A DNA stretch of 64,000 bases, from positions 496,001 through 560,000 of the forward strand of contig NZ_VCEJ01000008.1 in assembly GCF_005860805.1 (NCBI RefSeq). The letters are read 5' to 3'. The notes under the pieces were generated by a model. The model had not been told where the DNA came from. It did no database searches and saw only the letters and a list, made by a program, of their open reading frames with translations. The stretch comes from Dyadobacter luticola. GTDB taxonomy: Bacteria > Bacteroidota > Bacteroidia > Cytophagales > Spirosomataceae. Positions 52,525 through 60,948 of this stretch are shown piece after piece. The stretch's first letter is position 1. Every line of letters begins with the position of its first letter. The position numbers and the translations under genes were made by a program.

Positions 52525-52977
52525 ATGGATCGCCTAATCCTGCAAAAAGCGGCGTCTTATTGTGCTTACCAGGAGCGGACGCAGGAGGAAGTCCGGCAGC
52601 GGCTCCGGAAGTGGAATGTGTGGGGCGAAGAGGCCGACGAGCTGATTGCGGAACTGATTTCGATGAATTATCTGAGTGAGGAAAGGTTTGCAAAAACGTA
52701 TGCCGGCGGCAAATTCCGGATCAAGAATTGGGGACGGATGAAAATAAAGCAGGAGTTACAGCGGCGGGGCATCAGCACGTACAGCATTCAGCAGGGCATG
52801 AATGAAATCGGGGACCAGGCTTATGTCGAAAACCTGAGGATATTACTGCAAAAAAAGAAGGACCTGCTTTCGAAAACGGAAACAGATCCTTTTAAATTGA
52901 AACAAAAACTTGCGCGATTTGCGCTGGGGAAAGGGTATGAGAGTGAGTTGGTTTGGAAGGAGTTAGAAAGTTTGTGA
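52525..52977 (+). CDS. recX: RecX regulatory protein
   Basis: 150 residues made of RecX three-helix repeats: ASYCAYQERTQEEVRQRLRKWNVWGEEADELIAELISMNYLSEERFAKTYAGGKFRIKNWGRMKIKQELQRRGIS. RecX modulates RecA filaments. recA is not in the window, which is common outside proteobacteria. It converges with nrdB, 45 bases apart. Confidence 0.9.
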   Translation: MDRLILQKAASYCAYQERTQEEVRQRLRKWNVWGEEADELIAELISMNYLSEERFAKTYAGGKFRIKNWGRMKIKQELQRRGISTYSIQQGMNEIGDQAYVENLRILLQKKKDLLSKTETDPFKLKQKLARFALGKGYESELVWKELESL

Positions 52978-53022
52978 CGTGCTTCGACCGCCCGGCGGCC
53001 CGGTGCGCTCAGCATGACAGTT

Positions 53023-54021
53023 CTAAAAATCCGAATCAAACGAAATTTTGTGGCCGCCTGAATCTTTATCCTTTACGCCACTCATGACGCCTGCTTTCTG
53101 ATATTCTCCTACGCGTTTTTCGAAGAAGTTGGTTTTTCCTGGAAGTGAGATCAACTCCATGAAATCGAACGGGTTAGCGGAGCCGAATTGCTTTTCACAG
53201 CCCAATCTTTCCAGCCAGAAATCTGCGATGTACTCGATGTACTGCTTCATCAAGTCTGCATTCATCCCGATTAGTGATACCGGCAGCGCTTCGGTAATAA
53301 ATTCTTTCTCAATTTCAACTGCATCGAGCATGATTTCGATCACCCTTGCAGGGTCAAGCTGGTTGACGATATGTTGGGTATAAAGCAGGCAAGCAAATTC
53401 GCAATGTAAACCTTCATCTCTGGAAATCAATTCGTTAGAGAAGGAAAGACCTGGCATTAAGCCACGTTTTTTCAACCAGAAAATAGAGCAGAAAGAGCCT
53501 GAGAAGAAAATTCCTTCGACCGCTGCAAATGCAATGATCCTCTCCGCGAAAACCGGACTGTTGATCCATTTTAAAGCCCACTCGGCCTTTTTACCAACAC
53601 AAGGAACCGTTTCAATCGCTCTTAATAATCGGTCTTTTTCGACGGGATCTTTAATGTAAGTATCAATTAAAAGCGAGTAAGTCTCGGAATGTATGTTTTC
53701 CATCGCGATCTGGAAGCCGTAGAAACATTTGGCCTCGGCATATTGCACTTCGCTAAGAAAATTCACTGCCAGGTTTTCATTCACGATTCCGTCTGATGCT
53801 GCGAAAAAGGCAAGTACGTGAGATACGAAATGCCGCTCTCCGTCAGACAGGTTCTCCCAATCCTTCATATCCTGGGACAAATCTATTTCTTCCGCTGTCC
53901 AGAAAGACGCCTCGTGACGTTTGTACATTTCCCAGATATCGGAATGTTTGATTGGAAACAATACAAAACGCAAAGGGTCTTCGATCAACAGGGGTTCCTG
54001 CCTGGTAAGTTCTTGTGACAT
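53023..54021 (-). CDS. nrdB: Ribonucleotide reductase small subunit (class Ia-type R2)
   Basis: 332 residues. The metal-ligand and radical region reads [16 protein letters not shown]-x-x-H followed by a Tyr at the position of the tyrosyl radical, so a diferric-tyrosyl class Ia-like enzyme rather than a Tyr-less subclass. Other ligands appear in [32 protein letters not shown] and RDEGLHCEF. The C-terminal tail ending SFDSDF should bind the large subunit. nrdA is not adjacent. A good promoter lies about 80 bases upstream. Confidence 0.95.
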   Translation of the reverse strand: MSQELTRQEPLLIEDPLRFVLFPIKHSDIWEMYKRHEASFWTAEEIDLSQDMKDWENLSDGERHFVSHVLAFFAASDGIVNENLAVNFLSEVQYAEAKCFYGFQIAMENIHSETYSLLIDTYIKDPVEKDRLLRAIETVPCVGKKAEWALKWINSPVFAERIIAFAAVEGIFFSGSFCSIFWLKKRGLMPGLSFSNELISRDEGLHCEFACLLYTQHIVNQLDPARVIEIMLDAVEIEKEFITEALPVSLIGMNADLMKQYIEYIADFWLERLGCEKQFGSANPFDFMELISLPGKTNFFEKRVGEYQKAGVMSGVKDKDSGGHKISFDSDF

Positions 54022-54103
54022 AGTTAGTTTTGAATATTTACGGGGATCAGTAATGTATAACGTTTGAGCTTTTTTGACTGGAAAAGCCAGTTTTGAGGGA
54101 AAA

Positions 54104-54134
54104 CAAATCTACCCACTTTGAGCCGAAAACCCAA
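54104..54134 (-). promoter_or_regulatory. nrdB: nrdB promoter
   Basis: On the minus strand TTG (54132-54134), 20 bases, then TAGATTTG (54104-54111): a full match to the Bacteroidota promoter pattern. It implies a leader of about 80 bases, which contains the small hairpin ACTGG/CCAGT at 54077-54091. I see no clear NrdR box pair. Confidence 0.55.
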
Positions 54135-54262
54135 GGCGCGGAAGTCAATTTGCGGCGGCTGTTTAGAAAAATTCTTCTCAGGAATCGCGTAACTTTACGG
54201 GCCACAATGTCTTACTGACGCCATTTTTTTTAAGAATTTCATTAAATAAATTCCACTTAAAC

Positions 54263-55147
54263 TTGAAGATTTCAGGATTTACGATCATCAGAAATGCTGT
54301 TTTGAACGACTACCCGATCGTCGAGGCGATCACTTCGATCCTGCCGGTTGTGGACGAAATGCTTGTGAGTGTGGGGTATAGTGACGACGCAACATTGGAC
54401 CTCATTAAAAGCATTAACTCGCCGAAAATCAGGATTGTAGAGTCGGAGTGGGATATGTCGCTGCGGGCTGGCGGGAAAGTTTTGGCAGTAGAAACGGACA
54501 AAGCTTTGCGCCAGATTTCAGCGGATACCGACTGGGCATTTTACATTCAGGGCGATGAAGTGGTGCACGAAAAATACCACGCGGCAATTTTGGAATCTTG
54601 CAATCAACATGTTGATAATGTAGAAGTTGAAGGTTTACTTTTTGACTACGTGCATTTTTATGGGACCTATGACTACATCGGCGACAGCCGGAAATGGTAC
54701 CGCCGGGAAATCCGTATTATCCGGAATGAAAATAAAGCCGGCAAGTATGAAATTTCAGCTTTCCGGGACGCGCAGGGTTTTCGAAAAGGATATACGAAAC
54801 TGAATGTCAAGCATTCTGGCGCGGCAGTTTATCATTATGGCTGGGTGAAAAGTCCGGCGCAGATGAAGACAAAAATGAAGAATGTGAGTAGGTTCTGGAA
54901 TGATGATGAGAAGTGGGAAAAGATTCTGAAAACGGAGGATGTGTTTGATTACAGTGAGTTTGATTCGATTAAGAAATTCGAAGAAACACATCCAAAAGTA
55001 ATGCAAAACCGGATCGCGCGGCAGAACTGGAAAGTCGACCTGGACATTACTAAAAAGAAATTCAAGCTGAAAGATGCGCTGCTGTATTGGTTCGAGAAAA
55101 AGACCGGACGGAGGTTGTTTGAGTTCCGGAATTACAAATACATTTGA
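54263..55147 (+). CDS. Glycosyltransferase, family 2-like
   Basis: 294 residues. It begins MKISGFTIIRNAVLNDYPIVEAITSILPVVDEMLVSVGYSDDATLDLI and has FYIQGDEVVHEKYH, matching the GT-A nucleotide-binding and acidic motifs of small GT2-like enzymes that modify surface polysaccharides. The start is a TTG at 54263; no in-frame ATG is nearby and the family N-terminus begins right there. It is followed by an FkbM methyltransferase in the same direction, with which it probably works in cell-surface glycan synthesis. Confidence 0.82.
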   Translation: MKISGFTIIRNAVLNDYPIVEAITSILPVVDEMLVSVGYSDDATLDLIKSINSPKIRIVESEWDMSLRAGGKVLAVETDKALRQISADTDWAFYIQGDEVVHEKYHAAILESCNQHVDNVEVEGLLFDYVHFYGTYDYIGDSRKWYRREIRIIRNENKAGKYEISAFRDAQGFRKGYTKLNVKHSGAAVYHYGWVKSPAQMKTKMKNVSRFWNDDEKWEKILKTEDVFDYSEFDSIKKFEETHPKVMQNRIARQNWKVDLDITKKKFKLKDALLYWFEKKTGRRLFEFRNYKYI

Positions 55148-55203
55148 AATTAGAACCTTATATTTGTTACCTCAACTCAATTTCAAATCTCAATCTTAAC
55201 CTC

Positions 55204-56034
55204 ATGTTTGAATATTTTAAGAGAAGGTCAGCCCGCAGAAAGGCACGTCGTCATTTTCAGGAATATCCGCATGTTATTGATACATTTGAATTGGCCGATG
55301 AAGGCAAAATTTCTTTCGCAAACTGGGAAAATCCTTTAATTAAACCGAAAGTTATTACCCAGGAAGAAGTAAATTTTTTCAAAAAATTTATTACAAAGGG
55401 CAGTTTTTGCATTGATATAGGTACCAACATTGGGGACACCACAGTCCCGATGGCGCTGGCGGCCGGTAAAGAAGGTACTACATTAGGTTTTGATCCTAAT
55501 CCTCACGTTTACAAGATTTTAGAGATCAATGTTTCTCTGAATAAAGATAAAACCAACATTATTCCGCTGCCTTACGCGATCACCAAAGAGGATGGTGAGT
55601 TCAGCTACGCCTCATCGGAAGCATCTTTTGGAAATGGCGGGATTTCAAACGAAGTTGTGGAAGATCACGGCTCATTTAAACTGGCCAACAAAATCCAGGG
55701 GATTCGTCTGCAAGATTACCTCAAAAGAAATCACGCAACATTACTTCCAAAATTATCTTTCATCAAAGTAGATGTGGAAGGTGCTGATATGGAGGTGATT
55801 ATTTCAATTTCAGATTTGATTTCAAAATATCATCCGGCGCTCGTGGCCGAATGTTTCCCCAAAACTACATTGAAAGAACGGGCCGAATTGTTTAGGACGG
55901 TGTCAGATTTGGGATATGAACTTTACTATTTTTCGGACTTTTTGGATAATGCTGAAATCGTGAAAATTGAAAATCCAAAGGACATGACCAAGTGGAGGCA
56001 TTTCAACTTTTATGCAGTACCTGTGAAGGAATAA
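55204..56034 (+). CDS. FkbM-family methyltransferase
   Basis: 276 residues from ATG 55204. The frame is open to a TTG at 55144 overlapping the upstream stop, but that stretch does not look coding. The SAM-binding region is CIDIGTNIGDTTVPMALAAGKEGTTLGFDPNP, with NALL-type continuation EINVSLNKDKTNIIPLPYAI, and the C-terminal motif FIKVDVEGADMEVI is typical of FkbM. It probably O-methylates a sugar or lipid. The N-terminus is unusually basic (KRRSARRKARR), which may promote membrane association. Confidence 0.87.
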   Translation: MFEYFKRRSARRKARRHFQEYPHVIDTFELADEGKISFANWENPLIKPKVITQEEVNFFKKFITKGSFCIDIGTNIGDTTVPMALAAGKEGTTLGFDPNPHVYKILEINVSLNKDKTNIIPLPYAITKEDGEFSYASSEASFGNGGISNEVVEDHGSFKLANKIQGIRLQDYLKRNHATLLPKLSFIKVDVEGADMEVIISISDLISKYHPALVAECFPKTTLKERAELFRTVSDLGYELYYFSDFLDNAEIVKIENPKDMTKWRHFNFYAVPVKE

Positions 56035-56042
56035 CATTCCCT

Positions 56043-56987
56043 TCAAATCCATCTTTTCCTCCTAAAAAACCAGAGGACCACCAGTGACGATAATACCATC
56101 AAAAGCAGTGAAATCCAGAATCCCCAGGGTTCGTTGGTTGATGGAATGTGCGCATAGTTCATGCCGAAAATACCTGCTATCAAGGTCGGGGGCATGAAAA
56201 TGATGGTTACTACGGTGAATATTTTGATAACCTGGCTTTGTTCGAGGTTGATCAAACCCATGAAAGTGTTTTGAAGGTATTCGAGCCGCTCGAAATTGAA
56301 GGTGGTATATTCGAGCAGGGAGCTGATATCCTTCAAAATGATCCGTAAATGCTCTTTTCTGTCTTCCGGGAAATACTGACTTCGTAAAATTCCGGAGAGT
56401 ACTCGCTGTTTGTCAATGCTGGTTTCGCGGAGCATCATCGTAATTTCCTGCAAGCCGGAAATGCGGATCAGTACTTCCTGCCGGGCTTTTTGCTCGTGTG
56501 TCAGATCTTTACTGATCGCTGAAATGTCGCGGGATATACCTTCCAAAGAATCCGCATCCGCCTCGATCCGGGTTTCAAGCAGAAGCAGCATAAAATCTAC
56601 CCCGCCCTGAATGGTCTCTGGGCTTACCTTCATCTTTTTGACGGTATCGGCAAAGGTTTTGGAATCGCCGCGCCGGTACGTGAAAAGCACATTCTGATGC
56701 AGAATAAATGAAACCGGGTACGTTTCATACCCATCGCGGTCTATTTTCAAAAAGTTGGAGTTGGCGTTGATTGTTTCGTTTTGTTCAAAAAACCGTGAGC
56801 TACTTTCGATTTCGACAATTTCCTGCGGTGTTTGAAAACTGATCGCACATTTGTTCTCCACCCACTCTTCCTCCTCCGCCGTCGGCGACTGCAAATCGAC
56901 CCAAACCAGGCCCTGCACCTTGCCCAATTCGCGAATATCATTCTCACGCTTAATCAGCCTGCCTTCTTTGTAAAAGATACGTACCAT
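56043..56987 (-). CDS. corA: CorA-family Mg2+/Co2+ channel
   Basis: 314 residues. A large cytoplasmic N-terminal domain is followed by two membrane helices near the C-terminus; the signature GMN motif lies between them in GIFGMNYAHIP, and the tail FRRKRWI is basic. This is the divalent-cation channel family that mostly carries Mg2+. It converges with the FkbM gene and is divergent from the MFS gene. Confidence 0.94.
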   Translation of the reverse strand: MVRIFYKEGRLIKRENDIRELGKVQGLVWVDLQSPTAEEEEWVENKCAISFQTPQEIVEIESSSRFFEQNETINANSNFLKIDRDGYETYPVSFILHQNVLFTYRRGDSKTFADTVKKMKVSPETIQGGVDFMLLLLETRIEADADSLEGISRDISAISKDLTHEQKARQEVLIRISGLQEITMMLRETSIDKQRVLSGILRSQYFPEDRKEHLRIILKDISSLLEYTTFNFERLEYLQNTFMGLINLEQSQVIKIFTVVTIIFMPPTLIAGIFGMNYAHIPSTNEPWGFWISLLLMVLSSLVVLWFFRRKRWI

Positions 56988-57063
56988 GTTTTAAAGTTGG
57001 GAAAAAAGAAGGAGCGCAAAAAGCCGGTCACCCAATTTTATCAGGTTTCTGGGAAGTTAATCG

Positions 57064-57071
57064 TATTTTTG
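57064..57071 (+). promoter_or_regulatory. -7 element next to the MFS start
   Basis: TATTTTTG matches TAnnTTTG and ends four bases before the ATG at 57076, again predicting a leaderless or near-leaderless message. Confidence 0.4.
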
Positions 57072-57075
57072 CGTG

Positions 57076-58263
57076 ATGCAAAATACCGCTTCTCCGAGCA
57101 TTTTTACTACGCAATTCTGGTTGCTCGGCCTCAGTTCGTTCCTTTTTTCTTCCAGCTTTAACATGCTGATTCCTGAGCTGCCGGGATATCTTTCCAAAAT
57201 GGGCGGCGCCGATTACAAAGGCGCAATCATCGGACTTTTTACATTAACAGCCGGATTGTCAAGACCTTTCAGCGGTCGGCTTACCGACCGAATCGGCAGA
57301 GTGCCCGTAATGGCATTTGGTTCGCTGGTTTGTTTTGTCTGCGGAATGCTATACCCTGTTTTCACGACGGTCATGCCATTTCTGTTACTCAGATTGGTGC
57401 ACGGATTTTCCACCGGTTTCAAACCTACCGGTACGGCTGCCTACGTCGCCGACATTGTTCCCGCCGAACGCAGGGGAGAGGCGATGGGAATTCATGGGAT
57501 GTGCATGGGTTTAGGATCGGCTTTCGGGCCGGCGGTGGGTAGCATGATCAGCCTCTCTTTTTCCCTGAATGCACTATTTTACACGTCTTCGATTTTCGCG
57601 CTACTTTCTATTGTGATCCTTTTAAACATGAAAGAGACGCTTGCAGAAAAGCAGCCACTTTCGTTAAAAGCCTTCCAAATCACCTGGCGGGATGTCTTTG
57701 AGCCAGATGTTTTCAGTCCTGCACTGATCACTTTTCTTTGCTACTTTGGCTTCGGTGCAGTTTCGACATTGACACCTGATTTCAGCGAGTATCTTGGTCT
57801 GCAAAACCGGGGTTATTACTTTATGGTATTCACGCTTTTCTCAATTTTGGTTCGTCTGTTCGCCGGAAAAATCTCGGACAGGCACGGCCGAATGCCGGTT
57901 ACGATAGTCGGTTGTGCTATCTTAATCGTCGCGATGGTTATCACCGGACTTGCTCATTCAGTATTTATTTTCCTGACCGGCGCAGCCTTTTTTGGAATGG
58001 CAATGGGGATTCTATCGCCGGTATTGTCGGCTTGGACAGTTGATTTAAGCGGAGATCATAATCGTGGGAGGGCAATTGCTACCATGTACATTTGCCTGGA
58101 AGCGAGTATCGGTTTAGGCGCATTTCTTTCAGCGGCATTGTTCGTAAATCGTGCGGAAAACCTGCAAACCGTATTTTTCTCCATGGCAGGTTTTGCCGCC
58201 GCTGCTCTGATTTATACGCTGGCGATTTACCAACACAAAAAACGCCGCGCCCGTGTTATTTGA
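57076..58263 (+). CDS. Major facilitator superfamily transporter
   Basis: 395 residues from ATG 57076 (a GTG one codon earlier is less likely). Twelve hydrophobic segments are visible. The loop 2-3 motif is GLSRPFSGRLTDRIGRVPVMAFG (G-x-L-x-D-R-x-G-R) and the repeat in the second half is LVRLFAGKISDRHGRMPVTIVG. It resembles drug/metabolite proton antiporters; the substrate is unknown. Its last bases overlap the next gene by 11 bases. Confidence 0.92.
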   Translation: MQNTASPSIFTTQFWLLGLSSFLFSSSFNMLIPELPGYLSKMGGADYKGAIIGLFTLTAGLSRPFSGRLTDRIGRVPVMAFGSLVCFVCGMLYPVFTTVMPFLLLRLVHGFSTGFKPTGTAAYVADIVPAERRGEAMGIHGMCMGLGSAFGPAVGSMISLSFSLNALFYTSSIFALLSIVILLNMKETLAEKQPLSLKAFQITWRDVFEPDVFSPALITFLCYFGFGAVSTLTPDFSEYLGLQNRGYYFMVFTLFSILVRLFAGKISDRHGRMPVTIVGCAILIVAMVITGLAHSVFIFLTGAAFFGMAMGILSPVLSAWTVDLSGDHNRGRAIATMYICLEASIGLGAFLSAALFVNRAENLQTVFFSMAGFAAAALIYTLAIYQHKKRRARVI

Positions 58264-58858
58264 CGACAGTTTTCAAACCATAGCAAAACCATCCGAAGGT
58301 TTTTTCAAAGACAAAGGCAGCAAGTTCCTGGCATTCGCATCTCCAATCCGAAATGATTCGGAAGTAAAAAAACGCCTCGTTGAGTTGCGCGAGCTTCATC
58401 CAAAAGCTGTGCACCATTGCTATGCCTACCGCGTGGGAACCGACCGGATGAGCTACCGCATGAGCGACGACGGAGAGCCATCCGGAACCGCAGGGCGACC
58501 GATCCTTAACACATTATATTCACGAAATGTTACCAATCTGCTGGTTGTTGTCGTGCGGTATTTCGGAGGAACATTACTAGGCGTGCCGGGATTGATCAAT
58601 GCTTATAAAACCGCGACGGAAGAAGCTTTGAATGCAGCAGAAATTGTGACTCGGCATTTATCCAGCACATATGAAATCAGCTTTCCTTACCTTCAAATGA
58701 ATGATGTGATGAAAATCGTGAAGGACTTGGACCTGGAAGTGTTAGAGCAGAATTTTGATCTGAATTGTAATATGATCCTCGAAGTACGGGCGTCACGGAT
58801 AGAGCTGTTTATGACACGAATTGATAAAGTAACAGGAGCTACTGTTAGCTTGCAATAA
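58253..58858 (+). CDS. YigZ/IMPACT-family protein
   Basis: 201 residues. MLFDDSFQTIAKPSEGFFKDKGSKFLAFASP and HHCYAYRVGTDRMSYRMSDDGEPSGTAGRPIL match the UPF0029 N-terminal domain, followed by LLVVVVRYFGGTLLGVPGLINAYKTATEEAL and a small C-terminal domain. Related proteins bind ribosomes or regulate translation, and eukaryotic IMPACT inhibits GCN2. The start is a GTG inside the MFS gene, so the two are translationally coupled. Confidence 0.9.
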   Translation: MLFDDSFQTIAKPSEGFFKDKGSKFLAFASPIRNDSEVKKRLVELRELHPKAVHHCYAYRVGTDRMSYRMSDDGEPSGTAGRPILNTLYSRNVTNLLVVVVRYFGGTLLGVPGLINAYKTATEEALNAAEIVTRHLSSTYEISFPYLQMNDVMKIVKDLDLEVLEQNFDLNCNMILEVRASRIELFMTRIDKVTGATVSLQ

Positions 58859-58860
58859 CC

Positions 58861-59025
58861 TCAATCATTGTCCTTCAACATCCGTACAAAATCATCATCA
58901 TATTCCTTAATTGCCTTCAAAAGCTCTTGTAGCTCCTTCTCTTCTGGCGTACCCTTTTTCGCTCCGAAAATTTCATCTGCTCGTTCTGATGCTTTTTCGT
59001 ATTCGCTTTCGTTCGTGATTTTCAT
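58861..59025 (-). CDS. 54-residue protein resembling the N-terminal part of HigA-type antitoxins
   Basis: Read from ATG 59025 (the frame is open to an ATG at 59058 without coding character). The protein MKITNESEYEKASERADEIFG... is charged and helical and contains EKELQELLKAIKEYD. This spacing of ESEYE, then a charged helix, then E-E-x-E-L-x-x-L, then YD/YE recalls the N-terminal region of the HigA protein at 28222-28593 here, but there is no helix-turn-helix after it. It may be an orphan or reduced antitoxin; there is no toxin next to it. Confidence 0.6.
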   Translation of the reverse strand: MKITNESEYEKASERADEIFGAKKGTPEEKELQELLKAIKEYDDDFVRMLKDND

Positions 59026-59070
59026 TTTAGTTGGTTTGAAGGTTAACTGACAGACCAAAGTTAAGAAATA

Positions 59071-59098
59071 AAAAAAACCGACCTTTTACGGTCGGTTT
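59071..59098 (-). terminator. Terminator of the second susCD operon
   Basis: AAACCGACC (59075-59083) and GGTCGGTTT (59090-59098) form a perfect 9-bp stem with a 6-base loop. On the minus strand it is followed by a run of T, about 55 bases after the SusD stop. Confidence 0.75.
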
Positions 59099-59151
59099 CT
59101 TCATTTAGGTTAAAAAGCAATTTAGCAGGTTAAAAAAACAATTTAGAAAAA

Positions 59152-60915
59152 TTAATATCCGGGGTTTTGAGTCAATGTTGGCTGACCGTTCAACTGGCTG
59201 TTCAGAATTTCGTCTTGTGGGAGTGGATAGTACAGGTTTTTCTGAGTGAATGTCTTTCCAGTCATGTAACCTCTCTTCACAAATGTACGTCCCGATGGCT
59301 CTTTGCCCTGTACCGCTTCTTCGGCGATGTATTTGTTCAGCACCTTTTCGGCAATCCCCCAGCGAACCAGGTCGAAGAAACGGTGGCCTTCCATCGCGAA
59401 TTCCAGTCTTTGCTCCATGCGTACCGCATTTCTGGCAAAATCAGCTCCTTTGGACGCAAACGTTCCGGCTGGATATGGCTCCACTTTGTATGTAACCGAT
59501 GCATCTTGCACCGAACCGGTTTTAGCGCGGTTGCGGATCTGGTTTACATAACCTTCTGCAACTGCCAGGTTACCAAGCTCTACTTCGCATTCGGCCAGCC
59601 ACAGTATCACGTGCGACAACTTGATCATACGGAAGTTGTTGTTCACGTTTCTTTTGCTGGTAGAGTGGGTAGTGCTGTTTTCTTCGGCCAGGTAGTACAT
59701 CCATTTCTTACCGGTAAACGGACCGGCGTAATTCTGGTCACGGATCCAGGAAGAACCTGGCATCGGTCCCCAGTCGAGGAAGTTGACGCCGCGGCGTCCT
59801 ACTGTCCAGTCAAGGCGAGGGTCTACCGGAATTGTTTTGTCCAATGTAAATGTAGCCGAGGCAACGATTCCCTCATCATTTGGCAGATCCACTTTATTAT
59901 AAGTATCCAAAGATCCGTCCGCAGCAGTACCGATCATCGGCAGACCGTTTTCGGTTTTGAATGCATTCACGAGGTTGTGGGAAGGCTGGTAAAAACCGCA
60001 GCAGCCACGGCCGGGCGCATTCGCCGAGTAAGGCCAGTTGAGGTTATCCCCAGCGTTACCATTGTTACCATTTGTACCGTCATTGACAGAGAACTGTACT
60101 TCAAAAATCGACTCTGAATTGTTGTTTCCGGTTGTACGGTAGTTGTCATGGTAGTTGGCAACCAGCTTTTTGCCTGAATTTGTCAAAACATCATCGAGCA
60201 AAGTTTTTGCCTGTGCCCATTTTTTCTCAAACAAGTAGCATTTCGCAAGGAAAGATTCCGCAGCCCATTTTGTAGCACGGCCTTTCTGAGCTTGAGTAGC
60301 AGGCAGGTTATCCGCAGCGAATTTAAAGTCTGCTTCAATTTTTGGCCAGATATCCTCTGTATTTGGAACTTTGGTTGAATTCGGATCGGAGCGAACATAT
60401 ACGGTTTCGTCAATGTAAGGAATCTTGTTCCACATTTTTTTAGCTTCGAAGTGATAAAAACCTCTCAAATAACGAGCCTCCGCGATTACCTGCGTTTTTT
60501 CCGCATCGGTCATATCCTTTACTAGCTCACCATTTACGATCTGGATCACTTCGTTGCAGCGCGCAACACCGTCATATTGGTGCCACCATTTTCCAAGGAA
60601 ATATGTATTGTCTGACAGCCAGTTGTACTGCTCGATAAATGATTGCTCAGGCTGGTCACCCGCATCGGTACCTTTCACCGCATCATCGCTGGCGATTCCA
60701 CCGAAAACATAATTGGATACCGTCGACTGACGACCTGTATTACCGGAACCCACACCATCCACCAGCGAGTAAGCGCCAATCAGCAAGGCATTTACCCCGT
60801 TTTTGTTGCTCAATTGTTCCAGAGATGCGCGGCCCTGCGGTTTCAGATCGAAAAAGCTGTCGGAGCAGGAGAAGCTCAGACCGATCAAAACGATTATTAA
60901 TGTTATTTTCTTCAT
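59152..60915 (-). CDS. SusD/RagB-family nutrient-binding lipoprotein
   Basis: 587 residues. Lipobox LSFSCSD near residue 17 predicts a surface lipoprotein. SusD motifs: AEARYLRGFYHFEAKKMWNKIPYIDE, KGRATKWAAESFLAKCYLFEKKWAQAKTLLDDV, and the RagB C-terminal VRMEQRLEFAMEGHRFFDLVRWG and YYPLPQDEIL. It starts 33 bases after its susC partner. The substrate is unknown. Confidence 0.95.
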   Translation of the reverse strand: MKKITLIIVLIGLSFSCSDSFFDLKPQGRASLEQLSNKNGVNALLIGAYSLVDGVGSGNTGRQSTVSNYVFGGIASDDAVKGTDAGDQPEQSFIEQYNWLSDNTYFLGKWWHQYDGVARCNEVIQIVNGELVKDMTDAEKTQVIAEARYLRGFYHFEAKKMWNKIPYIDETVYVRSDPNSTKVPNTEDIWPKIEADFKFAADNLPATQAQKGRATKWAAESFLAKCYLFEKKWAQAKTLLDDVLTNSGKKLVANYHDNYRTTGNNNSESIFEVQFSVNDGTNGNNGNAGDNLNWPYSANAPGRGCCGFYQPSHNLVNAFKTENGLPMIGTAADGSLDTYNKVDLPNDEGIVASATFTLDKTIPVDPRLDWTVGRRGVNFLDWGPMPGSSWIRDQNYAGPFTGKKWMYYLAEENSTTHSTSKRNVNNNFRMIKLSHVILWLAECEVELGNLAVAEGYVNQIRNRAKTGSVQDASVTYKVEPYPAGTFASKGADFARNAVRMEQRLEFAMEGHRFFDLVRWGIAEKVLNKYIAEEAVQGKEPSGRTFVKRGYMTGKTFTQKNLYYPLPQDEILNSQLNGQPTLTQNPGY

Positions 60916-60948
60916 TTGAATGATATGAATTTCGTGAATGTCAAAGGA

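Noticed and set aside
55144-55203. Upstream extension of the FkbM gene starting at a TTG that overlaps the glycosyltransferase stop
   Set aside because: The residues (PYICYLNSISNLNLNL) come from a low-complexity leader, and the family starts near the ATG at 55204.
59167-60117. A 316-residue open frame antisense to the second SusD gene
   Set aside because: Same explanation; no promoter, start context or family match.
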